From: Arthrospiribacter ruber
Lineage (GTDB): Bacteria; Bacteroidota; Bacteroidia; Cytophagales; Cyclobacteriaceae
Assembly (NCBI RefSeq): GCF_019343195.1
Contig: NZ_RPHB01000005.1
Span: 124,001 to 188,000 of the forward strand
Length of the DNA: 64,000 bases
Direction of reading: 5' to 3'
The notes beneath the pieces are model-generated. The model was not told where the DNA came from and made no database searches. It saw only the letters and a program-made list of their open reading frames with translations. Shown one piece after another: positions 54,299 to 62,088 of the stretch (position 1 is its first letter; each line of letters starts with the position of its first letter). The position numbers were made by a program, and so were the translations under genes.

Positions 54299-55159
54299 TC
54301 AGACAACCATTTTCTCAATAGGAACTACAAGGATTCCTTCAGCGCCTGCAGCCCTCAATTCTTCTATATTCTCCCAAAACTGATCCTCAGCAATCACAGA
54401 ATGTACAGAAGACCATCCTTCCTGGGCCAGAGGCAATATAGTTGGGCTTCTCATCCCAGGTATCAGGCTGATGATTTTATCTAGTGAATCATTCGGCGCA
54501 TTGAGTAGCACATATTTATTGGATTTACCTTTTTGAACTGCATTTATCCTGAACAAAAGCTTATCTACAATTTCCAGTTTTTCAGCATCCAGCTTTTTGT
54601 TACTGATCAAAACAGCCTCAGATTTGAAAATTGTCTCTACTTCTTTGAGCCCGTTCATCATGAGTGTAGAACCTGAACTTACAATGTCACAGATCCCCTC
54701 GGCAAGGCCTATACTTGGTGCAATTTCCACTGAACCGGAAATTTCATGGATTTCAGCATGTACATTTTGCGTCTCTAGATAATCTCCCAAGATTTTCGGG
54801 TAAGAAGTCGCAATGTTTTTGCCCTGGAAATAATGAATATTGGTGTAAGATTCACTTTTTGGAATTGCTAGGGAAAGTCTGCACTTGGAAAAACCTAATT
54901 TCTTGAGTACGTTGACATCTTTGTCTTTTTCGACAAGCTCATTTTCACCTACTATCCCAAGGTCTGCTACACCATCTGCTACATAGCCGGGGATATCATC
55001 ATCTCTTAGAAATAGAAATTCTATGGGGAAATTGGTAGAAGTAGACTTAAGCTTACCCGTACCGTTATAAAATTTTATGCCACATTCCTTGATGAGGCTT
55101 AAAGAGTCGTCACTTAATCTGCCGCTTTTCTGAACGGCAATCCTAATGATTGAATTCAT
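54299..55159 (-). CDS. hisG: ATP phosphoribosyltransferase (long form)
   Basis: 286-residue first enzyme of histidine synthesis, joining ATP and PRPP. It starts IRIAVQKSGRLSDDSLSLIKECG. The PRPP-binding loop region is EIAPSIGLAEGICDIVSSGSTL. Residues from about 210 onward form the C-terminal regulatory domain of long-form HisG (SLIPGMRSPTILPLAQEGW), the site of histidine feedback inhibition. It heads the operon, with the leader peptide hisL 107 bases upstream. Confidence 0.96.
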   Translation of the reverse strand: MNSIIRIAVQKSGRLSDDSLSLIKECGIKFYNGTGKLKSTSTNFPIEFLFLRDDDIPGYVADGVADLGIVGENELVEKDKDVNVLKKLGFSKCRLSLAIPKSESYTNIHYFQGKNIATSYPKILGDYLETQNVHAEIHEISGSVEIAPSIGLAEGICDIVSSGSTLMMNGLKEVETIFKSEAVLISNKKLDAEKLEIVDKLLFRINAVQKGKSNKYVLLNAPNDSLDKIISLIPGMRSPTILPLAQEGWSSVHSVIAEDQFWENIEELRAAGAEGILVVPIEKMVV

Positions 55160-55266
55160 GAATGCAATATACGTTTAGTATCAAAATGAAATAAATGATT
55201 TTGGATAATAGGACTGTATCAAATACCAACAGCCTTCCTTGGGCGATATATAAACAATTTTCCTCC

Positions 55267-55350
55267 TTAAGAGGAATGATGGAAATGATGAACTGCAGCC
55301 TGAGTAGCTGTTGCATAAAAGTATACTTGATATATTAAAATTTTGTTCAT
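55267..55350 (-). CDS. hisL: His operon leader peptide (27 residues, HHFHH run)
   Basis: A short minus-strand ORF from ATG at 55350 to TAA at 55267, 107 bases upstream of hisG. It encodes MNKILIYQ, then VYFYATATQAAV, then HHFHHSS: four His codons out of five near the stop, as in attenuator leader peptides that sense charged tRNA-His by ribosome stalling. A good -33/-7 promoter lies 7 bases before the ATG, so the message would be nearly leaderless. A small hairpin (TTCCTC/GAGGAA, 55257-55275) covers the stop codon. No typical terminator with a U-run lies between it and hisG, so the exact mechanism is unclear. Confidence 0.75.
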   Translation of the reverse strand: MNKILIYQVYFYATATQAAVHHFHHSS

Positions 55351-55357
55351 CTGTTGG

Positions 55358-55388
55358 CAAAGATATATGCTATCTTTTAACATCCAAA
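55358..55388 (-). promoter_or_regulatory. Promoter of the his operon leader
   Basis: On the minus strand TTTG (55388-55385), 19 bases, then TATCTTTG (55365-55358): a full match to the Bacteroidota TTTG-N19-21-TAnnTTTG pattern. The likely start of transcription falls within a few bases of the hisL ATG. Confidence 0.6.
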
Positions 55389-55434
55389 CTTCAATGATTG
55401 TTTATTCAAGATCTCACTATAAGAAATTTGAACT

Positions 55435-57954
55435 TTAATACGGATCAACATCTACTATAAATCTTACAGACCTAAATTCCTTTTGCGCCAGAAGCTCCGT
55501 GAGAAGGTGTTGCAACTCCATTTTGAACTGCGCCTGTGCATTGCCTCCTTTGTCCAGCTTGATGATGCTTTCAAAGATGTACTGATTTTTGATTTTCCCG
55601 ATAAGTCCCTTTTCAGGTCCTAAAAGGATTTTTTTGACCTGAATGTCTCCCATCAGGTTATGAAGGGAATTGGAAGCCTTTTCAGCGGTTTTATAGTCTT
55701 TGTGCCTGGTGCTTACTTTAATGATTTTGACAAAAGGAGGATAAAAGAATCGCTGACGGTCTGCCATCTCCTGAAGGTAAAAGTTTTTGAAATCCCCTTG
55801 GAAAATCTGGTTAAAGATCTGTTGTTCGGGCTTTCGGGTCTGAATGATCACTTTTCCTTTTTTGTCTCTCCTTCCAGCCCTGCCGGCCACTTGGGTAATC
55901 TGTTGGAAAGCCCTTTCACCTGCCCTGAAATCAGGGAAAAACAAGATCCGGTCTGCATCCATTACACCCACTACGGTCACCTTATCAAAATCCAGCCCTT
56001 TAGTAATCATCTGGGTACCCACAAGAATATCTACGTTACCACTTCCAAAATCTTCAAGTAACCTCTGATAGCCGTATTTACTTCTGGTAGTATCCAAATC
56101 CATGCGAGCTACCCTGGCCTCAGGAAAAAGAAGTGAAATGCTTTCCTCAATCCGCTCAGTCCCTAAGCCTACGGCACTCAGTTTACTGCTGCCACAGGCC
56201 GGACAAGAGCTGGGCACTTTTTCTTTGAATCCACAGTAATGGCAGCGCATTTCTTCTGAGAACTGATGGTAGGTAAGGCTGACGTCACAGTGCTCACATT
56301 CAGGGATCCATCCACAATCCTCACAGGAGATGTATGGGGCATATCCCCTTCTATTCTGAAAAATCAATACCTGCTCTTGCTTACTCAAGGCTTCCTGAAT
56401 ACTCTCACGCAACAAGCGGCTAAAGTCCAGTTTGAGCAGGTTCTTCTTTTTATCAATCAGTACATCTGCCAATTGAAATTCAGGAAGCTGAGCTTCTCCA
56501 TAGCGCTGGGTAAGACCTACATAGCCATACTTTCCGGTACGGGCATTAAAAAACGACTCAAATGAAGGCGTAGCAGATCCCAAAACAGTTTTGGCCTGAT
56601 GCAGCCATGCCAACATAATAGCAGAATCCCTTGCCTGAAATCTTGGGGCCGGATCATACTGCTTAAAAGATGATTCGTGCTCTTCATCCACAATGACCAA
56701 ACCCAAACAATCAAATGGTAAAAAAATAGAAGACCTTGCTCCTACTACAAAAGTGATTTTGCCACTCAGCACCCCATTCCAAACTTCTACCCGCTCATTA
56801 TCCGAGTATTTGGAATGAAACACACCCATGCTGCTTCCGAATACCTTGCGCAGCCTTCCGACTATATGTGTGGTCAAGGCAATCTCAGGCAATAAAAGGA
56901 GCACCTGACTTCCTCCTGCTATGGCCTCTTGGATGAGAGTGATGTAAATTTCAGTTTTGCCGCTTCCTGTAATTCCATGGAGCAAAAGGGTGTTTTTTTC
57001 CTTTAGTTGTTCTTTGATACTTTTGAGAGCCTGGTATTGAGGTTCGGACAATTGGATTTCAACATCTTCCGGCTCCTCTTCCTCAAACCTGCTTATGATG
57101 ATTTTGTATTCCTCAAGAATACCGTTTTTGATCAATGTCTTGAGAGAAGATGCGGATAAGTTTGCTTCAGAAAAGACAGATTTTTCAAGCCCCTTAGTAT
57201 TGAGCTCTGGCTTTTTGTATACAGGCACTTCCTGGAGGTACTTCAAGAGCACTTCTTCCTGCTTAGGCTTGGACGAAAGCTCTTGAAAGACTCCTTCCAA
57301 GGCGTTTTTATCTTCTGCATATCGCTTGGTCAGCCTTACCCTGGACTCCACCTTAGGGTTGTATTTCTCTTTTACCTGTTCAAATACAAGAATGGCTTCC
57401 TTGACCACCATGCTCTTCAGTATGCCATGGACAGACTTAATTCCCAATACCACCTGACAATCTTCAAATGTCATCTCACCTTTGTTGGCCAAAGCCTGCA
57501 AAATCAGCTCTTCCCTTTCATCCAAAGGGTAAGTAGAAGTATCTGAATCAAAAGTTGGATTGATCTGGATCTTACTTTCACTGCTCAGCTTTAAGCCCGA
57601 AGGAAGTGCTGCATTCATCACTTCCCCGATATTGCAGCAATAATATTCCGCCATCCAGGACCAAAATCTGATCTGCAGGGGATTGACAGTGGCGTGATGA
57701 TCGAGCACATCCAAAATAGGTTTGGCTTCGTAAGCTGCCGGCGGTTTTTGATGGACTTTGGCTATAATTCCTGTGAGGATCTTTTTTTGGCCAAACTGTA
57801 CTATTATCCTGTATCCAATACCTATGTCATCTTTAAGGTTTTTTGGAATCTTGTAAGTGAAAAGCTTTGGAATAGGAACAGGAATAATCACATCTGCAAA
57901 AAGTCCGGTTGCAGTTGATTCATGATCTAAACTTTCTCCAAATAAATTTTCCAA
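55435..57954 (-). CDS. priA: Primosomal protein N' (replication restart helicase)
   Basis: 839-residue 3'-5' superfamily-2 helicase that reloads the replisome at stalled forks. It has an N-terminal DNA-binding part (FADVIIPVPIPKLFTYKIP), Walker A HGITGSGKTEIY, DEEH box IVDEEHESSFKQYDP, motif III LGSATPSFES, and a zinc region with four paired cysteines (CEDCGW, CEHCDV, CHYCGF, CPACGS). The helicase C domain contains GTERIEE, TQMITKGLDFDKV and AGRAGRRDKKG. The length is normal or slightly long for the family. It ends 85 bases upstream of hisL on the same strand, which has its own promoter. Confidence 0.97.
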   Translation of the reverse strand: MENLFGESLDHESTATGLFADVIIPVPIPKLFTYKIPKNLKDDIGIGYRIIVQFGQKKILTGIIAKVHQKPPAAYEAKPILDVLDHHATVNPLQIRFWSWMAEYYCCNIGEVMNAALPSGLKLSSESKIQINPTFDSDTSTYPLDEREELILQALANKGEMTFEDCQVVLGIKSVHGILKSMVVKEAILVFEQVKEKYNPKVESRVRLTKRYAEDKNALEGVFQELSSKPKQEEVLLKYLQEVPVYKKPELNTKGLEKSVFSEANLSASSLKTLIKNGILEEYKIIISRFEEEEPEDVEIQLSEPQYQALKSIKEQLKEKNTLLLHGITGSGKTEIYITLIQEAIAGGSQVLLLLPEIALTTHIVGRLRKVFGSSMGVFHSKYSDNERVEVWNGVLSGKITFVVGARSSIFLPFDCLGLVIVDEEHESSFKQYDPAPRFQARDSAIMLAWLHQAKTVLGSATPSFESFFNARTGKYGYVGLTQRYGEAQLPEFQLADVLIDKKKNLLKLDFSRLLRESIQEALSKQEQVLIFQNRRGYAPYISCEDCGWIPECEHCDVSLTYHQFSEEMRCHYCGFKEKVPSSCPACGSSKLSAVGLGTERIEESISLLFPEARVARMDLDTTRSKYGYQRLLEDFGSGNVDILVGTQMITKGLDFDKVTVVGVMDADRILFFPDFRAGERAFQQITQVAGRAGRRDKKGKVIIQTRKPEQQIFNQIFQGDFKNFYLQEMADRQRFFYPPFVKIIKVSTRHKDYKTAEKASNSLHNLMGDIQVKKILLGPEKGLIGKIKNQYIFESIIKLDKGGNAQAQFKMELQHLLTELLAQKEFRSVRFIVDVDPY

Positions 57955-57963
57955 AACAGTGTA

Positions 57964-59985
57964 TTATAAATGTGGCATCTGGCTAATAGCTTCCGAAATA
58001 TCTGAAACAGGCTTTTGACAGGCCTTATTATAGCAGACATATATCAAGGCATTGCCATTGGCATCAGCCTTTTTACCTACCAGCAATGGCAATTGATCAT
58101 TCATTTCTTCTGAAGCTGCAATGACACAATTGGCTAAAACTGCTGACTGCAATTCTCGGGCCTTTGCTATTGCTCCTTTACCAACTATTGCCACTTCTGC
58201 TTTTGGCACAAGACTATTTAGATAATGAGAAGCCCAGTTACTCAAAAATCCAGGATCCTTAAGAATCAAAGGTTTGATGGAAGAAAGCATTTTCTTGGAC
58301 AATTCCGCATAAATATCATCATAATACATAAGTGACAAATCCTGTAGATTTTTGGCCATGATCGAATTACTGGAAGGAATCACATTATCAAAGAGCTCCT
58401 TTTTGTTGGCAATGAGCTTTTCGGAACTTGGATTATTGAAAAAGAAAAACCCGTCTTTTTCATCGTAAAATCCTTTCAATGCATCTTCGGTGAGCTTTTT
58501 GGCGAATTGAACCCAACTGAGGTCATAGGTGATCTGGTACAAATCAATAAAAGCCCGAATCACTGCAGCATAATCTTCCAAAAAAGCAGGGGTATATGCT
58601 TCTCCGTTTTTATATGACCTAAAAAGCTTTCCATCAAGGTACATTTTATTCCGGATAAACTCCCCACAGGACACCGCCATTGTCATAGCACTTTCATTTC
58701 CGGTAAATAGGTGAGCTTTGACCAGACCGGATATCATCAATCCGTTCCATCCACTTAGCACCTTATCATCCAATCCCGGGAACACACGCATATTCCTTAT
58801 TGCCAAGAGGTTTGATTTGACTTTTTGTAACCTCTTCACATAAGCACTTCTTGTCAATCCCTCCTCTTCTGCCAGATTTTCGTAACTATCTGTCTGAAAA
58901 AGTATATTCACTCCCTCTTCCCAATTACCGGCAAACTTTACATTATATAATTTGGCAAACCAACTCAGATCATCTCCCACAATGCTTTCAAGCTCATCAT
59001 AAGTCCAGGTATAAAACTTACCTTCCACTCCTTCAGAATCTGCATCCTGAGCGGCATAAAAGCCCCCCTTTTCCTCAGACATTTCATGCTGAAGCCAGGA
59101 AATGGTTTCATCAGATTTTTCCTTGAAAAAATCATTGCGGGTAAGGGCATAGGCTTTGGCATAAAGCTCCATCAGCTGCCCATTGTCATAGAGCATCTTT
59201 TCAAAATGGGGAGCAAACCACTCCCCATCTACCGAATACCTTGCAAAACCTCCCCTCAAATGATCATATATCCCTCCCATACCTATCTTTTCTAAAGTGA
59301 AAAACACCTTATTTGATAGGATTTGGTCATTTTGGAGCAAAGCTACTTCCATGACAAAAGCCCAGATAGACGGCATGGGAAACTTCGGCTTTCTGTTCAT
59401 GCCTCCCCATTCTTCATCAAACTGGGATACAAGCTGACCTACTATTTGAGACAGTTCACTTTTCGATAGGTTCAAGACATCATGCGAAAGACCGTATTTT
59501 TCAAATTCCGAAGCCTGAAGGCTCAAGGCAAAACTCTCTGCGCTTTCAGCAAGCTGGTCAAAATTCTTGGTGTAGGCATCAGCAATATTCTGCAGTAAGG
59601 ATTTCCATTGTGGATTGGGAAAATAAGTACCCCCATAAAATGGCTTTTGATCAGGCATCAAAAAAACATTCAAAGGCCATCCACCCTGAAGCCCCATAGC
59701 CTGCACTGCATCCATGTAAATATTATCCAAATCAGGCCTTTCTTCCCTGTCGATTTTGATACAGACAAAGTTATTATTCATCAAGTCTGCTGTCTCTTTA
59801 TCCTCAAAGGACTCTTTCTCCATGACATGACACCAATGGCAGGCCGAATATCCAATGCTTACCAGAATAGGCTTGTTTTCGGATTTTGCTTTTAGGAGCG
59901 CTTCCTCGCTCCATGGGAACCAATCCACGGGATTGTAAGCATGTTGGAGTAAATAAGGCGACTTGGAATTGATCAGACGGTTCAT
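57964..59985 (-). CDS. Thioredoxin-domain protein of the YyaL/DUF255 family
   Basis: 673-residue cytoplasmic protein. The N-terminal thioredoxin-like domain begins [24 protein letters not shown] and has the redox-type motif [16 protein letters not shown] (CHWC), with [14 protein letters not shown] after it. The long C-terminal part is an (alpha/alpha)6 glycoside-hydrolase-like barrel ([36 protein letters not shown]-like segment, [20 protein letters not shown]). The family is widespread; its catalytic role is not established. It lies 9 bases upstream of priA on the same strand. Confidence 0.9.
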   Translation of the reverse strand: MNRLINSKSPYLLQHAYNPVDWFPWSEEALLKAKSENKPILVSIGYSACHWCHVMEKESFEDKETADLMNNNFVCIKIDREERPDLDNIYMDAVQAMGLQGGWPLNVFLMPDQKPFYGGTYFPNPQWKSLLQNIADAYTKNFDQLAESAESFALSLQASEFEKYGLSHDVLNLSKSELSQIVGQLVSQFDEEWGGMNRKPKFPMPSIWAFVMEVALLQNDQILSNKVFFTLEKIGMGGIYDHLRGGFARYSVDGEWFAPHFEKMLYDNGQLMELYAKAYALTRNDFFKEKSDETISWLQHEMSEEKGGFYAAQDADSEGVEGKFYTWTYDELESIVGDDLSWFAKLYNVKFAGNWEEGVNILFQTDSYENLAEEEGLTRSAYVKRLQKVKSNLLAIRNMRVFPGLDDKVLSGWNGLMISGLVKAHLFTGNESAMTMAVSCGEFIRNKMYLDGKLFRSYKNGEAYTPAFLEDYAAVIRAFIDLYQITYDLSWVQFAKKLTEDALKGFYDEKDGFFFFNNPSSEKLIANKKELFDNVIPSSNSIMAKNLQDLSLMYYDDIYAELSKKMLSSIKPLILKDPGFLSNWASHYLNSLVPKAEVAIVGKGAIAKARELQSAVLANCVIAASEEMNDQLPLLVGKKADANGNALIYVCYNKACQKPVSDISEAISQMPHL

Positions 59986-60067
59986 GGTAAAGCATTTATT
60001 CCTTTACAAAATAATTTTACTCAAAAGAGTTTCAAAAAAGACGGGTATCAGGTTAACAAGTCTTTTG

Positions 60068-61054
60068 CTATTTTCCTCTGTACTGAAGCTGCTTTCTCAA
60101 TGCATCCAGCTCTTTCGAAAAATCATAATCCCGACTGTACTTTTCCAGTTTCTTCTGAAGGTTGTCCAAAAACTTCATATGTGCAGGACTATCAGGGTTG
60201 AAAGCCTTATGGGCCAAATCTCTTTTGATCCCTTCAAACTCCTTAATCAAAGGAAAAGCTGCAGGGTCCACCCAGCTATTTTTGAATTTTTCCCAAATAT
60301 ACTCCTCAGCTTGGGCATTGGGATGTATCAAGTCTTCTTTATAAAAGCGATAATCTCTTAATTCATCCACCATTATTTCGTAAGATGGAAAATAATCTAT
60401 GAAATCGTAAGTTTCTGTCAGGTCATGTGCAGCCAGTCTGAGAATTGATTTGCTCAGTTGATTTTCAGCAATACCATCCTTAATGTGCCTTACCGGACTG
60501 ACCGTAAGCAATACCTGCACTTCAGGATTAACCTGCTGGAGAATATTGAAAAATCCGCTGAAGGCTTTTTGTATCTCTTCAGGATGAAGCAATCTTTTCT
60601 CAAACAATTTACCGGGCTGTTTGTGGCAGTTGGCAACAACAAGACCCAGATCCAAGTGTTCATAAACCCAAGCAGTTCCAAAAGTAAGTACGATATGCGA
60701 AGCGGATTCCAGCACCTGTTTACTGTGTTGTTGCTTTTTGTGAATCAACCTTTCCAAAGAATCCTGACTGTAAGCTACCACGTCAGAATGCATGCCATAA
60801 TGCAAATGCAATCCCTCTCTCACCAACATGGCGTCCGTGCTGATGGGCATTTCAAGGATAGAGTCCTCCATCAGTTGCGCTAGTGAAAGTGGATTAAAAA
60901 TGGTACCAAAAGGATTGTTCAATACCTGGAACTTGCGTTCAGTAAGCTTTTCCGAGATCATAGTGGAAAAGCAGGAACCTATTGAAAAGATAGAAGATTG
61001 GTGATTTATTTTTAATTGTCCCTCGGGGACATCAAACGAAGTAGTCCATTGCAT
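60068..61054 (-). CDS. GSCFA-domain protein
   Basis: 328-residue protein of the GSCFA family, named for the motif seen here as SIGSCFSTMI near residue 28. It also has NPFGTIFNPLSL, HYGMHSDVVAYS, VLTFGTAWVYE, TVSPVRHIKDGIAENQLSKS and HPNAQAEEYIWEKF. The order of Ser, Gly, Asn and Asp-x-x-His-type blocks resembles SGNH hydrolases, so an esterase or deacylase role is plausible. It lies upstream of the YyaL gene with an 82-base gap. Confidence 0.85.
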   Translation of the reverse strand: MQWTTSFDVPEGQLKINHQSSIFSIGSCFSTMISEKLTERKFQVLNNPFGTIFNPLSLAQLMEDSILEMPISTDAMLVREGLHLHYGMHSDVVAYSQDSLERLIHKKQQHSKQVLESASHIVLTFGTAWVYEHLDLGLVVANCHKQPGKLFEKRLLHPEEIQKAFSGFFNILQQVNPEVQVLLTVSPVRHIKDGIAENQLSKSILRLAAHDLTETYDFIDYFPSYEIMVDELRDYRFYKEDLIHPNAQAEEYIWEKFKNSWVDPAAFPLIKEFEGIKRDLAHKAFNPDSPAHMKFLDNLQKKLEKYSRDYDFSKELDALRKQLQYRGK

Positions 61055-61140
61055 GGCTTAAAAATAGAAATAAAGGAATTGAAGTCCCGAATAAAAAGGC
61101 ACAAAATTTTTTTTCATAGTTTTGCGTCCGAATTAAATCC

Positions 61141-61491
61141 ATGATCATGAAAAATTCTGAAATAAAATTTAACGTAAAACTAGACGATAAAAATCTCCCT
61201 AAGTCCATTCAGTGGGACGCCTCAGATAAAGAAGGCAGCGGGGCGGAAAGCACCAAGAGCATCAGCTTAAATGTATGGGACAACCTCAATCACAGCACAT
61301 TGAGAATTGACCTATGGACTGAAGACATGTCTGTAGCTGAAATGAAGCGTTTTTATATAGACATCATAGGAGGAATGGCACAGACCATTCTCAACAGTAC
61401 AGGCGATGAATACATGTCAGAAGAAATGAAAGATTTGTGTGACAGGTTGGTAAAGCATGTCAATGAAGAAAATAAGAAAACTGGAGCCTAA
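61141..61491 (+). CDS. gldC: Gliding motility protein GldC
   Basis: 116-residue soluble protein matching GldC of gliding Bacteroidota: SEIKFNVKLDDKNLPKSIQW, SISLNVWDNLNHSTLRIDLWTEDMSVAEMKRFY, TGDEYMSEEMKDLCD. In Flavobacterium gldC lies with gldB and aids but is not essential for gliding; no gldB is adjacent here. Two ATGs (61141 and 61147) are possible. A TAGTTTTG -7-like box lies at 61117-61124. Confidence 0.93.
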   Translation: MIMKNSEIKFNVKLDDKNLPKSIQWDASDKEGSGAESTKSISLNVWDNLNHSTLRIDLWTEDMSVAEMKRFYIDIIGGMAQTILNSTGDEYMSEEMKDLCDRLVKHVNEENKKTGA

Positions 61492-61526
61492 TTATTCGAC
61501 TTCAACCTTTTTAAATCCAATTTAGC

Positions 61527-61559
61527 AAAAAACCTACCTATAATACGGGTAGGTTTTTT
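61527..61559 (+). terminator. Intrinsic terminator of gldC
   Basis: AAAAAACCTACC and GGTAGGTTTTTT around a short loop, 35 bases after the stop, followed by GTTTTT. Confidence 0.9.
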
Positions 61560-61576
61560 GTTTTTACTCATTAACT

Positions 61577-61842
61577 AGGGCTTGCTGAAAAAGTCTCAGG
61601 TATGCCAGATTCAAAGCGGGCGAATGAAGATGTATGCTTATACTTCGAGTGAGCCCAATGAAGAAGATGGTATGCCTGAGGCTAGCCTTAAAATTTCGAA
61701 TTTTAAAATTTTAAGGAGCACGGAAATCAAGCTATAACATTGAATAAGCGTGCACCTGCTTAAAAAGAAAATACCTGACAAACGGGGTATTCATCAAAAT
61801 TTAAAGCATTTATTCTTCAGTTGGCGTTTTTCAGCACGCCCT
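61577..61842. mobile_element. MITE-like element, 266 bp, with terminal inverted repeats and target duplication
   Basis: The ends AGGGCTTGCTGAAAAA (left) and AGGGCGTGCTGAAAAA (right, reversed) match at 15 of 16 bases. The element is flanked by AACT on both sides (61573-61576 and 61843-61846), a 4-bp target duplication. Inside there is no transposase frame. There is an inner inverted pair near CTCAGGTATGCC / GGTATGCCTGAG and an 11-bp A/T-rich hairpin CCTTAAAATTT...AAATTTTAAGG (61686-61716). It looks like a non-autonomous derivative of a transposon whose parent is not in the window. Confidence 0.8.
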
Positions 61843-61997
61843 AACTAAAACATCAGTAAAATCAACAAACCCTTTCTATCTCAGAAATAGGCCTATTTTC
61901 CCTAGGGATATATTTGTTTTCCATTGAAAATGAACAGGTTTCCAAAAATTTATTCCTTATCTGGCAAAAATCACAAAATAAATTCAAGGCAAACCTA

Positions 61998-62026
61998 TTG
62001 ATAATTGGGAAATTAATCTAAATTTC
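61998..62026 (+). promoter_or_regulatory. Possible promoter of the last TonB-dependent receptor gene
   Basis: TTG (61998-62000), 18 bases, then TAAATTTC (62019-62026), one base off the TAnnTTTG box, 62 bases before the ATG. The fit is approximate. The same stretch contains ATTTAGATTAATTT on the opposite strand, a half-site like that of the heme operon. Confidence 0.35.
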
Positions 62027-62088
62027 ACACTAATTAACAAGTTATAATTGCTTTTCGGCAAAGTTTAACAATTAACCCATTATAGCTT

